NCBI GenBank assembly: GCA_021307315.1
Contig: JAJSPD010000111.1
Coordinates: 40,753 to 104,752, forward strand
DNA length: 64,000 bases
DNA from: Bisporella sp. PMI_857
Taxonomy: Eukaryota; Ascomycota; Leotiomycetes; Helotiales; Helotiaceae
Reading direction: 5' to 3'
A program made the position numbers and the translations under genes. This document shows, in pieces, positions 44,008 to 54,119 of the stretch (positions within the stretch are counted from its first letter, which is position 1; each line of letters opens with the position of its first letter). Under the pieces are notes generated by a model, which saw nothing but the letters and a program-made list of their open reading frames with translations, was not told where the DNA came from and did not search any database.

Positions 44008-45818
44008 ACGTAGTTCACAAGCGAATGTTACACACAAGCGAATGATCCAAATTTTCTTGGCATTGTACAACATCATAAACATATCAATTATTACAAAATT
44101 ACAAATGACTCGTACATGGAATGAATCTGACATGCTTTTAGCTGTTCAAATCGTACAACAAAACCCTCAGTCCAATGTTGCAAAAATTGCGCGAATTTAT
44201 AAAGTTCCAAAACTTACATTATCTCGTCGAGTTCAAGGAATGCCTGCAAGATCTAATACGATTCCAAATTCTCAAAAACTTACAAAACTAGAAGAGGAAA
44301 CTATCGTACGACATATTCTTGATTTAGATTCGCGAGGATTTCCTCCTCGGCGCAGTGCTGTTGAAGATATGGCGAATCGACTACTCGCTGAACGCGACGG
44401 CGGACGCGTCGGAAAGAACTGGACTTCGAACTTCGTACGACGACAACCACAACTCTCTACGCGTTTTACACGTAAAATCGACTATCAACGAGTCAAATGC
44501 GAAAATCCCGACGTGTATAACGCGTGGTTTCGGCTTGTACAAGATACAATCAACAAGTATGCGATTCAAAAAGAAGACATACAACTTTGACGAGACGGGA
44601 TTTTTAATGGGCCAGATATCGTCCGAAATGGTTGTTACAAAGGCTGAGCGAGTTGGCAGACCTCGTACGACACAGCAAGGAAATAGAGAATGGATTACAG
44701 TTATTCAAGGAATTGGATCGTCCGGGTATACAGTACCGCCATATATTATTGTTGCGGGGAAAAATCATCTTTCTTCTTGGTACGAAAACACGCCTATGCC
44801 GGCAAATTGGGTTGTTGCAGTAACTTCAAACGGCTGGACAACAAATGAACAAGGAGTAAATTGGATTAATCATTTTAATCAACATACAAGGAATCGTACG
44901 AAGGGTGTATATCGTCTTTTAGTTTTTGATGGACACGAAAGTCACCATTCGTACGAGTTTGAGAAATATTGCAAAGACTGGAACATTATTACTCTTTGTA
45001 TGCCAGCACATTCATCTCATAAGCTTTAGCCGCTTGACGTTGGGTGTTTTAGTCCATTAAAACGATCGTACGGCGCTGAGATTGAAAAGTTGATGCGCGT
45101 ATATATTACGCACATCTCAAAAGAAGACTTTTTTCTTGCTTTCTATACAGCGTTTTGTGCAACAATGATTGAATCAAACATTCGAGCAGGATTTCAAGCT
45201 ACAGGACTTGTACCGTACAATCCTGATTATGTGATTTCACAGCTTGATATTCGACTTTGTACGCCAACACTTTCGCCAACTCCACTTGCTTCTTGGGAAC
45301 CTAAAACTCCTCGCAATGTACTTGAAATGCAATCTCAATCAACATATCTTAAGGACCGGATCGTACGACATCAGAATAGTTCACCAACTACAATTCTACA
45401 AAGTCTTGATCAGGTAATTAAAGGTGCAACAAGTACAGCGCACGAATTAACGTTGTTGCGAGAAGAAATTGTTGGACTTCGCAAAGCAAATGACTTACTT
45501 AGTCGACGTCGTCGTACGACAAAACGTCGAATACAAGAAGGAGGAGCACTTACTGTTAAAGATGTCCAAGACTCAGAAGCTCAAAAAGAGGCTAATATAC
45601 AATTACAAGCTGATTTGCGAGAGGAGAGAAGTCGTACAAAGCAAACCGGGCCGTCAAAACGATGCTGTAGATGTTGCGGACAATCTGGTCACAACGTACG
45701 AACTTGCCCAAATGTTGTAGATACATCTTATGATTCAAATGCTGAAGAGTTAGAATAATTTAATCAATTAATTGTTGAAATATTTAATGATTTTGTACGA
45801 TGCCAAGAAAATTTGGCA
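44008..45818 (+). mobile_element. Pogo-1, pogo/Fot-like DNA transposon, right end truncated
   Basis: Left end begins ACGTAGTTCACAAGCGAATG next to TA (44006-44007) and contains two copies of ACAAGCGAATG before CCAAATTTTCTTGGC. The same terminus occurs at 58104. At the right, the complement GCCAAGAAAATTTGG is present at about 45803-45817, but the outer ACAAGCG part is missing where the next gene begins. One transposase gene lies inside. Confidence 0.75.
44105..45758 (+). pseudogene. Pogo-like DDE transposase with CCHC knuckle, inactivated
   Basis: Starts MTRTWNESDMLLAVQIVQ with a psq-type helix-turn-helix (NVAKIARIYKVPKLTLSRRV) and a CENP-B-like second DNA-binding region (RFTRKIDYQR). The DDE domain has YNFDETGFLMG, LLVFDGHESHHSYEFEKYC, and PAHSSHKL-stop-PLDVGCF. 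The stop (TAG, 45027-45029) replaces the expected Gln, a CAG-to-TAG change. Near 44578-44582 two bases are missing (EDIYNFDETG expected), causing a frameshift. After a coiled-coil-like segment (LTLLREEIVGLRKANDLL) the protein ends with a zinc knuckle CCRCCGQSGHNVRTC. Family by motifs is secure. Confidence 0.85.
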
Positions 45819-47603
45819 CTGATCATGCCCATGAAGAGCCGTATTGCGAGCATCTTTCAAGAAATTCCACCCGGGCTCGCTTACCGTCGGATCGTCTTTA
45901 AGAGCACGTAGTGTGAGCTCCGGGACTACATCTTCCCTACTCTCCTCTGGGTTCACAAGGAGCAACTCGTGTAGCTGGCTCTGGCTAATCTTTACTTGCT
46001 CGGAAATAAAGCGTCGTAAAGCCATCATTGTTAGCTCAAGCCCTTTATAGCTAAGCTCTTCTCCATCATCTGACCAGACAATATGGCCAAGTGCCGTCGT
46101 AGTATCTTGGATCTTCTTGCCATACGCTCGCAACTTAAGTGCCCAATTCATTGGCGATCGACTCCCATAGACCATAAAGCGATCTTGCATCGTATCTAGA
46201 ATCTCGGAAGCATAATCGACCTCATCCTCGTTCACTGCCAGCACTGCACGCTGAATAACTAGTAGCTGGGAGAGCTTTATAAAAGCAGAGAGTGAGGGAG
46301 TATATGTTGTGGCCTCGTGATAGCTCCCCTTGGGATTAATGCCAAGAACGGCGAGGAATCCAACAATGACGCTATCATAGATATCGCTATGTAGCGGATG
46401 ATCGAGTAGCGCAATGCATAAGAGGAGGCAAGCTCGGTCTAGCTCTTCATATTGTCCAGGATCTACATTGCCTCGTATAGCAGATTCTTGTTGCTGAGCG
46501 AGACTCGCAGCAGCTCGAAGGCCAGCTTCGAGGGCTGCTGACTGAGCAGAGGTTAGACGACGATGGAGCACGGGTGCTCGTCTTTGCCAGACTAGCCGGT
46601 AAAGGAAGCACAGGAGCTGCTGCCAAACCTTCTCATATCGAAGATATGTTAGCTCCTTGAGCTTATGCCAGAGCGGTCGGCTATGAGAGCGACGCGGGAT
46701 AAAACTATTTACTCGATGCTGGTCAAATACGTTGACTTTGTCCTCAATAAGAGAAGTGCGTGCCTGCTCAATCACACGGTCGAAAGAGTCGAGGAGTAAA
46801 AGGAGCAAAGCTTCCGATTGGTCCTCTTGCTGATGAGCCACTTTGCTGGGGATCTCAATAAGCCGCACAGCTTGGACAAGATCTCGTCCGTGGAGGTAAC
46901 GCATCCACTGTGTAGTCTCTAGCCATGGAGAGACCTGGCTGAAGTGCTGCTGGTCAGGACGGCTAAAGGCGGCTTGGTCTGGCGCTGCGAGCTTTTCGGA
47001 TAATTGTAACTTGATCTGCTCGGATATTGAGCATGTCGGTAGGCGGCTTTTAGGCTCTCTTGACTCTGTATCAACGGGACTAGGAGCCAGCAGCACTGGA
47101 AAGTATCGAATATAAAGATTCCGTCGGAAGAAGGTTTGACAAGCCACAGGGAACGCTGCTACTGTTTGAAGGTTAAAGGCTTCTTGACTAGTGCTAGATG
47201 GACGACCTTTAGAACGAGACCACTGGTGTGCCTTTTTAAGATGTTCACGTAAAGATCGCTCGTCTACACAGGTATAAGGGTGTGTGGCCGGGCACCGCCG
47301 GCACGAGAATGCACCTTGGTAAATGCGGAGAAACGGGATTGCTGGAGTGTCTAGCTCTACCGGCATCTCTTTAATCCAAGCGGGAGGGCGAGTAGGGTAG
47401 GTCAAGCAATGGTTTGCAATGGCTGTGATCTGGGCTGCTGTAAATCCTTTATCCTTTTGGTGCTGAGCCCGAAGGTGGCTGGCAATCTCAGCTGGTACAA
47501 GGGCGTATTGGCATACTTTACAAATAATTACCCCGTATACCGAGTCAAATATTAAAAGATCGTCTCTGACATGAGAAGGTAAAGAAGGGGGAAGAGACGG
47601 CAT
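45768..47603 (-). CDS. OrsD-type zinc-finger protein, C-terminally truncated paralog
   Basis: A 611-residue open frame without stops, homologous over its length to residues 1-602 of the 956-residue product at 48315-51185. Shared blocks are ICKVCQYALVPAEIASHLRAQ (first C2H2-like finger), CRRCPATHPYTC...LREHLKKAHQW (second), AAFPVACQTFF, PMNWALKLRAYGKKIQDTTT, ALGHIVWSDDGEELSYKGLE and RNTALHGHDQ. The N-terminal fingers match the fungal OrsD domain (formerly DUF3505). Similarity ends at HGHDQ. The last about 15 residues (CQIFLASYKIIKYFNN) are translated from the reverse of the pogo-1 right end, so the original C-terminal recombinase-like part was cut off here. Whether the remnant is expressed is unknown. 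Confidence 0.75.
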   Translation of the reverse strand: MPSLPPSLPSHVRDDLLIFDSVYGVIICKVCQYALVPAEIASHLRAQHQKDKGFTAAQITAIANHCLTYPTRPPAWIKEMPVELDTPAIPFLRIYQGAFSCRRCPATHPYTCVDERSLREHLKKAHQWSRSKGRPSSTSQEAFNLQTVAAFPVACQTFFRRNLYIRYFPVLLAPSPVDTESREPKSRLPTCSISEQIKLQLSEKLAAPDQAAFSRPDQQHFSQVSPWLETTQWMRYLHGRDLVQAVRLIEIPSKVAHQQEDQSEALLLLLLDSFDRVIEQARTSLIEDKVNVFDQHRVNSFIPRRSHSRPLWHKLKELTYLRYEKVWQQLLCFLYRLVWQRRAPVLHRRLTSAQSAALEAGLRAAASLAQQQESAIRGNVDPGQYEELDRACLLLCIALLDHPLHSDIYDSVIVGFLAVLGINPKGSYHEATTYTPSLSAFIKLSQLLVIQRAVLAVNEDEVDYASEILDTMQDRFMVYGSRSPMNWALKLRAYGKKIQDTTTALGHIVWSDDGEELSYKGLELTMMALRRFISEQVKISQSQLHELLLVNPEESREDVVPELTLRALKDDPTVSEPGWNFLKDARNTALHGHDQCQIFLASYKIIKYFNN

Positions 47604-48314
47604 TGCGAATAAGCGATATGTTTCTCAGTTCGGCAAGAGGATAGAATCAACTCAAGTATTAAAAGGAAAGAGTTGAGCTAATTCATAGCACTCAAACGCC
47701 AATATAACGCGTCAGATACGCGTGTATGCATTATATTTCATAATTCGTGGCAGAATCCAATGCTCAATTCTGAAATCGTACAGGGGGGAGCTCAAGTGGC
47801 CGGGCAGGGCTACGCTTCGGCAAGCGACCAATGAAAGAACGAGTAAATGGGGTTGAGTCAAACCCGTTTGAGTATAAGGAGTAGGACTACTTCGATTTAA
47901 TAATACAGAGTAGGTGGAGTTATTTAGAGTTATTTAAACATTGATGTTGAAAAGGGGGCCGGCTCGCTAAGCTAAGCGAGGTTGGAGTGCGGGGTTTGAT
48001 GTGCGGGGTTGGCATATAGGGTTAGGCGAGGGCTAGAATGGGGGCGTAATCGATGTAGCTTCCCTAAACTAGAAATTAAGAGGACTACGTCCACCTGGGC
48101 CTTCCGTAGGTGTAGGGGCTTGCTCCTTACCTCCCTATTACAACACTATTAAAATCGCTCTTGAAATAGCCCTTCAAATCACTATACCTTAATTTAAACT
48201 TTGTTTGCGGGCTCCAAATCACTTCTCATTTATCCTCTTTGCTACTCTGCCTCTAAAACACCAAAACTAGTATCAAAAACGGATGCTCTCTCTATTTACT
48301 ACTTCTAAATCAAT
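47604..48314. other. Intergenic between the two OrsD-type genes
   Basis: No gene. Repeated GCGGGGTT motifs near 47990-48020. Should contain the promoter of the 45768-47603 gene and the 3' end of the next. Confidence 0.4.
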
Positions 48315-51185
48315 CTACTCTTCTAATCCACGATTCTTATCCAACCTTTCGCATCCAAATGTTGCTCTTTTCTTAACTCGGTTTGGAGACATATTAGACA
48401 ACGCTTTCCGCTTTAAAGACAAACTAGAGCTACCAATACGAGCATAGATCCGTTCAGCCGTATCAGTTGTGTGGCCAGCCTGGGCGTCCATCCACGTCGT
48501 AGCCGGTTTCGTTTTAACCACATTGAACCCTCTTCCAAACTCCGGAAGGGGGTTGTCGGGGAACGGCGCAAGACCGAGCCACGCATGCCACTCGCGGCTG
48601 ATCTGTCGGTACTCAGCCCGCGCTTGCTCAGTATGCCCAGGTGCCTCCTCGATGCTGCGAGCATAGACTGAGGCGGCTAGATCGGCTGCGTGGCAGGCCT
48701 GTGCATCGTTCCACGTTGCAATAGGCCCAGCCCCAATATCAAAGTCCTTCCGGAACTTAGCTTGCCTTAGGTGCCGCCGCGAGATAGCAATCGCGGCATG
48801 ACGCCACATCTGGATGTTGGCTTGAGTGTGCAGGTGCGTCTGGAACTCCTGCTTAAGCATGTGGCTTAGCCGGCTGCTCGGCCATGGCTTCTGCTGGGAC
48901 TGGCTTACATCCTCGTACGGCTGCGCCCAAAGGAACGGCGAGGACGCAACTACCGCCGGTTGGTCCAGGGCCAGCAGCCGCAGCTGATTAGCGAACGGGA
49001 GGACAAGCCATAAGTAGTAGACGACGAGCCTGCTCACATCCGCTGGGAGGTAGCGGTGGATGATGTTGACATTGCCTTTGACGCTATAGCCTTTGTGGTA
49101 GAAGGTCACAAAGCTGATTAGGCCATTTTCAAGGAAGACGTTCCGACGTAGGCTGTCGATTGTTGTTGTATTACAGTGCTGCAGGCTCACGAGCTCGCTT
49201 CCCCGCGCCGGTTGGCCGGAGACGATATGTGCAATTAAAAGGAGGCGCTCGAGGAAGGCATCGACCTCCTTGAAGTACCGCTCTGCTGTAGGCCGCCTCC
49301 ACGTGAGTGATTCGGGCTCGGTAAAGAACTCCTTCTGTAGCTCGCTTGTCTCTGCGATGCGATGGAGCAGCCAGTGCTCGTGGCCTTGTAGGGCAGCATT
49401 CCGAGGATCGCGGAGGAAGCTCCAGCCCGGCGTTTTCACGGCCGGGTTATCCTTAAGGCTTGCTAAGTCCAATTCGGGAAGAAGCGGCGTCGCACCCCCT
49501 TTGACCTGCATGCGAAGAAGGCCACGCAGTTGCGCCTCTGCAGTCTCCACCTGCTGTGAAACAAAGCTTCTGAGCCCTGTCATGCTTAGCTGGAGCCCCT
49601 TGTAGCTGAGCTCCTCTGTGTCCTCGGACCAGACGATATGCCCGAGTCCGGTAGTGGTATTTATGATCTTCTTGCCATAAGTCCGGAGCTTCTGGATCCA
49701 ATTCATTGGCGAGCGTGTATTATAAACCATAAAGCGCTCCTGCATCTCCTCGAGCGCCTGCGCAGCGTGCTCGCACTCCCCGGCCTCTTTTGCTGCAATC
49801 GCCTGCCGCAGCACGAGCAGTTGCGCCATCTTGACCAAAGCCGAGAGATGGGTCGTATAACACGCCGCCTCATAGAAGCCATTCTTCTTTACGTCGATAC
49901 CCTGGACTGCAAGGAAGCCGACGATGACGCTGTCACTGATCGGACCCATGAGGCGATGATCTAACAGTGCAATGCAAAACCGCAGAGATGCCTGGTCCAG
50001 GTCTGCTTGGTGCGGCTCCAAGAAGCTGTCACGACAGTCCGAGGCTAGCGTCAGCTTACTGCTATCTAACGCCTCTGCAGCTCGCAGCAATTGTTCAAGG
50101 GCCACTGACTGCGCATCGGTTAATTTATAGTGCAAGGCTGGCCGCTGCTTCTGGCAGACGAGCCGGTAGACGAAGCAGAGCAGGCGCTTCCAGGTGTCTT
50201 TGTACCTCTTGTACGTGCCCTCTTGCAGTTTGGACAGCAGCGGCCGCATCATGGCACGCTTCTGCTGCTTAGACAAGACCACCTCGACTTTGCCATAGCG
50301 GGAGACGAAGTTGTTCACACGATGTAGATCGAAGACGTTAACCTGCCCTTCAACGATAGATGATCTTGTCTGCTCAATCAACCGGTCAAACGAGGCGAGG
50401 AGAAGGCCGAGCCGGCGGTCCTCTGCTCGCTCGAGGGGTAGGTCGATCAGCCGAGCAGCTTTAGCCAGGTCCTGGCCGCGGAGATATTGTTCCCAGAGCG
50501 TCTTGTCTAGCCAGGAGTCGACCTGGGTGGCGCACCGTACGCTTAAGCCACCTGCTTGCGCCCTCTCACGCGCGGATTGAAGCTTCTGGTCGAGCTGTAG
50601 CATGACCAACTCTTGTAAACTTGTAGAAGGCTCGGGCACGGCTGAGTCGCTGCTCTGCTCCTGCTCAACGGTGGGAGCAGCAGCGGCAGCGCCGATGCTA
50701 GGAGATACGACCTGGAAGAATCTAATGAATTCGCTCTGCTGGTAGAACGTCTGGCATGATACGGGGAACGAAACGACGTTGGCATAAGCGGTCTTAGCTT
50801 GCCTAGCCGCGGCCGAGGGACGACCACTCCGCTGCGGGGTCTGCCAGCCGTGTTCCGCACGGAGGTGACGCTGCATCCCATACCGGGTACGGCATACATA
50901 CGGCTGCTCCCTAGGACAGAGGCGGCAACTGATCCCGTCGTGGTAGAGAGCCAGATGTTGGATCGCCGCTGGCTGTGGCTGGACATGCAGCTTTGCCACG
51001 ACGGCGGGTGGCGAGAGATCTCCTCGTCCTTTCCAGGCCCCTAAAGCAGTTCTTCTATCGGCAAGTGGCACATCGCTCGCGTGAGCAGCATTCAGGTGGG
51101 ACTCGATGCCCGTTGGAACAAGGGCAAAAGAGCAGCGTTTACAGATGAGGACTGAGTAGACCGGATTGAAGTGCAAGAAATCCAT
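48315..51185 (-). CDS. OrsD zinc-finger / tyrosine-recombinase-like protein (956 aa)
   Basis: Single intact exon, visibly more GC-rich than its neighbours. Residues 10-115 hold two C2H2-like fingers (Cys15, Cys18, His30, His35; Cys87, Cys90, His107, His112) of the fungal OrsD domain. The middle (about 220-600) is helical and unassigned. Residues 620-920 carry the order of catalytic residues of tyrosine recombinases: Arg661 in PARGSELVSL, Lys698 in FYHKGY, Arg795-His796 in IQMWRHAAIAI, then His-Tyr motifs DAQACHAADLAASVYAR (His832, Tyr841) and DAQAGHTTDTAERIYAR (His905, Tyr914). I recall similar N-terminal regions in fungal telomere-linked RecQ-type helicases, but no helicase is attached here. 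Role in DNA cutting and joining is inferred. It could be the enzyme of a Crypton-like element or a host protein. Confidence 0.8.
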   Translation of the reverse strand: MDFLHFNPVYSVLICKRCSFALVPTGIESHLNAAHASDVPLADRRTALGAWKGRGDLSPPAVVAKLHVQPQPAAIQHLALYHDGISCRLCPREQPYVCRTRYGMQRHLRAEHGWQTPQRSGRPSAAARQAKTAYANVVSFPVSCQTFYQQSEFIRFFQVVSPSIGAAAAAPTVEQEQSSDSAVPEPSTSLQELVMLQLDQKLQSARERAQAGGLSVRCATQVDSWLDKTLWEQYLRGQDLAKAARLIDLPLERAEDRRLGLLLASFDRLIEQTRSSIVEGQVNVFDLHRVNNFVSRYGKVEVVLSKQQKRAMMRPLLSKLQEGTYKRYKDTWKRLLCFVYRLVCQKQRPALHYKLTDAQSVALEQLLRAAEALDSSKLTLASDCRDSFLEPHQADLDQASLRFCIALLDHRLMGPISDSVIVGFLAVQGIDVKKNGFYEAACYTTHLSALVKMAQLLVLRQAIAAKEAGECEHAAQALEEMQERFMVYNTRSPMNWIQKLRTYGKKIINTTTGLGHIVWSEDTEELSYKGLQLSMTGLRSFVSQQVETAEAQLRGLLRMQVKGGATPLLPELDLASLKDNPAVKTPGWSFLRDPRNAALQGHEHWLLHRIAETSELQKEFFTEPESLTWRRPTAERYFKEVDAFLERLLLIAHIVSGQPARGSELVSLQHCNTTTIDSLRRNVFLENGLISFVTFYHKGYSVKGNVNIIHRYLPADVSRLVVYYLWLVLPFANQLRLLALDQPAVVASSPFLWAQPYEDVSQSQQKPWPSSRLSHMLKQEFQTHLHTQANIQMWRHAAIAISRRHLRQAKFRKDFDIGAGPIATWNDAQACHAADLAASVYARSIEEAPGHTEQARAEYRQISREWHAWLGLAPFPDNPLPEFGRGFNVVKTKPATTWMDAQAGHTTDTAERIYARIGSSSLSLKRKALSNMSPNRVKKRATFGCERLDKNRGLEE

Positions 51186-51364
51186 GCTGTTAAGTACTCT
51201 CTCAGCTTCAAGCTACTAATATGGAGTCAGGCCGAGCAATGTACGCGACGCGGCGCGCCGCTCGCTACGCACCCACGCGGTGACAAGGAGGCGGGGACCT
51301 CGCTTCGGAGGCCAATCAGCGGTCGGTGAAATGCAAGTGGCCCAGTTGCCGTTGAGATTACTGT
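51186..51364. other. Upstream region of the OrsD/recombinase gene
   Basis: GC-rich 180 bp between the gene start and the broken end of MULE-2. The junction with MULE-2 at about 51365 is abrupt. Confidence 0.45.
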
Positions 51365-52336
51365 TTAGAAACAGGCTGATTCGTACAACGACAACGATTA
51401 TGACCCTATTCAAGGCAATTGCTACAGCGGGTTTGCTTTTTATTTTATGTGCTTTTGCGTATTCGTTTAGTTCGAGGTCGGCCGATTGACTTTTGTACTG
51501 TAGAAGGTTTGATTGAATTATCGCAAAGTAGGTCGACTGTCGATATTGGTGCTAATGAAGCTTGATAAGTATCGCGATAAAAGCCAGCTGTAAATAAATT
51601 ATCGAAATAATCAACTAGGTCAGTACGAAGAATCCTTGCAGCTGCGATTGCGTAAGAACAAAGCGATTGAAACTGGTAAAAAGCTGTACAATCACAATGC
51701 TTATCATTCAGGTTTACTATCCACTTACGACCTGATTCAGGATCCTCAACTTGCGCAACAGCTTTATTCGAAGGATAAACTCGATATCGACGAGAAACTT
51801 TAAAACGATCTTTGAATTTGGCCATAGGCACGTCGGCAAGGCTTTCAGATTTGCTTTTTTCTGTACGTCTTCTGAACCACATTTCTGAAGTCAAAAGATA
51901 AATACCATTTAACAATTGAAGAGAAGGCATCTGGCGATATTTGTTCCAAGCTGAATTCAAAGACTTAACAATATTCGAAGTGTTATGGCCAAATTGAGGA
52001 TATTGCGAGTAAGCTTTGGTCCAGAGCTTATTGTCGATATTAGAAAAGTAATTGAACGCGTCAATACTCAATTTTTTCATTTTTACCATTTCGGCTTTAA
52101 ACAACTGAGGCGTTTTTGCTTCACATATTCTCCAGAACAATGGCTTTACTTTATTGCCAAATCTTTGCTGTAAGTTATCGGCAATATACTGACAACAGTG
52201 AAGATGAATAGCGTTAAGATACAGTTCTGCAACAGCGTTTGCTATTCCTTTTTCGCGATCGGAAACAAAAGTATGCTGGTTTTGTACAGTAATAGGGAAA
52301 GCAAGCTTAAGGTGATGTAAAAACCACGTCCACTAG

Positions 52337-52634
52337 TGTAACAGTCAGCCGAAGGGTTTTCAGCTGTAGGACTTTCAGGGCTGCAAGCGGCACGCTCCGC
52401 CCATGGCCAGCCACGGGCTTACAGCTACAGCAGCCACAGGCTTCCAGCTACAGCACAGTGAAAGATATAAGGAACAGCTAGAGCTTTCTGAACAAGGCAA
52501 GCTTGAGTTTTTCCTTCCATGTTAAACTTACAAGCATACTTCTAATATCAATTCATCACTATTGCAACGACATCGCTAGTCACATATTTTATCTGTTATA
52601 TTGCAATCCCTCCTGCTGCCCTCTATTTGTTACA
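52337..52634 (+). repeat. Solo LTR, family D, TSD ACTAG (298 bp)
   Basis: Starts TGTAACAGTCAGCCGAAG, ends CTCTATTTGTTACA. Perfect duplications ACTAG at 52332-52336 and 52635-52639. It is 64 bp shorter than 13735-14096 because it has fewer CAGCAGC/CAGCCACAGGCT units. Confidence 0.9.
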
Positions 52635-52945
52635 ACTAGCGTTGATTTTCAACAGGTACTAATCCTTAAGCTAAAGGAACAATCTTGTCGTTTGCGTCGA
52701 TTCTACAACAAATTATTAATACTATACGATATCGAGACTTTGTATAAGTTCTATCAATAGCATAAAACTGGCGAATACATTCAGAAGCAATACGAAAAGG
52801 GCCGGGAGCAAAAAAAGCTGCTTGGAATATACTGTCAGCTTGCGTTTGGAGTTCGGCGTAATTGTTTTCGTCGGCTTGCTTGAACTTTTCGACATAGCCA
52901 GGAAGCAACGCAAAAGATTCAGTTTCATCGCTGTAAAGCTCTTTT

Positions 52946-53116
52946 TGTCACGTCCCGACCCTGGTCGAGCACGTGCCCTGTTGCCGAGCCACTAGGGCTC
53001 CCTCATGTACATATAGCCTGCTCTCCTCGAGCCCCTTTTCCTTCCTCAGCTTGATATTCTCGTATTGCACCACCGTTGCCCTCTGTATCTGTAGATCCAC
53101 AGCGCGTGCCGTGACA
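52946..53116 (+). repeat. Solo LTR, family E copy 3, TSD CTTTT (171 bp)
   Basis: Starts TGTCACGTCCCG, ends GCCGTGACA. Perfect duplications CTTTT at 52941-52945 and 53117-53121. Same length as 35807-35977. Confidence 0.9.
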
Positions 53117-53726
53117 CTTTTAAAACAGCTTGTTTAACACGGTACGCCTGGAAATATGGAATGTTGTTGAAAAATTGAAGGCGTTTATTCGACTGAATTT
53201 GTTTGGCAGTGATATTAGGATTGTTAATAATCGACGCTCGGTGATAAAGTATTACGAACTTCAAATTATTCGTATTTGAAGCTGTCAAATGATTTGCAGG
53301 AGAGCAAGTATAAAGCTCCAAGTAAGTTATAACTACGCTTTTCTTTTTAGAATCAACCGCTCTAATTTTGAATTTGCAAATATCTGCAGTACGGCACACA
53401 ATATTGAAGCGTTGTTTATCGGAATGAGTAGCTCTCTATGATTCAGAAGCATTCGCAACAAAATCCTTTATAGCTTCTTTTGCTAACGGAATATTAAAAA
53501 AAGTATCACCGACGTGGAGCGCCATGGCTATAATAATGTTATAAAAGAACGATAATCGACAAAATACGAATATTTGTTGTGCGTCAGGTGCTCTAGTCTC
53601 TTGGCACAATGTATGGGTTTTCAAAATACTTAGCAATAAAACGATGGTATATGAGATATTCGTCAAAAAAAGTGGTGGTATATGAGAAATATGGGCACTT
53701 TTTTGTGGTATATGAGATATTTGCCG

Positions 53727-54119
53727 TTGTTTTAAAAAGGTGGTATGGTCAGATAGAGGTCAAAAAAAATGATGGTATTTGAGATATTAACCGTAATTTT
53801 ATGCTTGTCGCGGAAGTGAAACGTGACCTGGGACCGGTCAACCGCAAAAGCATAGCCACACGTACCACAGATCAATAACTGCTCTTTTACGTCAACATGC
53901 AGATTAAAACGTGCAAGAAAAAAGTCTGATACAGGCTCTATATCGAGTCAATGTATCAAAGAGGGCTCTGGATATGGGGAAAATGATTTTCTATTACATA
54001 TCCGACGTGATTTCTGACGCGTCCCTCGCGTACGCACGTGCCACAATCTCTAGGTTATGTCATAACCGACGCCAAGACAGCCAACCCTTATTCCAGTAGT
54101 AGTAGGCGTCTCGTCATTT
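53727..54119. other. Intergenic with a MULE-end-like stretch
   Basis: 53738-53805 carries further 'GGTATTTGAGATATT' motifs resembling a MULE end. The rest is the 3' flank of the NLR gene. Confidence 0.4.

Larger units (their letters stand above)
51445..53525 (-). pseudogene. MULE transposase copy 2, inactivated
   Basis: Starts MALHVGDTFFNIPLAKEAIK at 53525. It continues after a TAG (Trp expected) with QRFNIVCRTADICKFKIRA, is cut by LTR E, resumes with FYAIDRTYTKSRYRIVLIICC, is cut by LTR D, and resumes with FVSDREKGIANAVAEL to the end. The SWIM-like finger reads KHCDCTAFYQFQSLCSYA, keeping the cysteine lost in MULE-1 but with Tyr where His is expected. SLNSAWNKYRQM shows that the stop in MULE-1 replaced a Trp. 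Dead. Confidence 0.85.
51365..53726 (-). mobile_element. MULE-2, truncated Mutator-like element with two LTR insertions
   Basis: Second copy of MULE-1, on the minus strand. Its 5' terminal inverted repeat is at about 53640-53726 ending TTTGCCG. The 3' part stops at about 51365, within the zinc-knuckle region, where the GC-rich sequence upstream of the recombinase-like gene begins. Two solo LTRs (D at 52337-52634, E at 52946-53116), both with perfect 5-bp duplications, lie inside. Confidence 0.85.

Noticed and set aside
50799..51044. ORFs on the opposite strand of the GC-rich recombinase-like gene
   Set aside because: GC-rich coding DNA gives long antisense frames; no domain seen in them.
51280..51489. 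Plus-strand 69-residue ORF
   Set aside because: Shadow of the reversed MULE-2 zinc-knuckle region.
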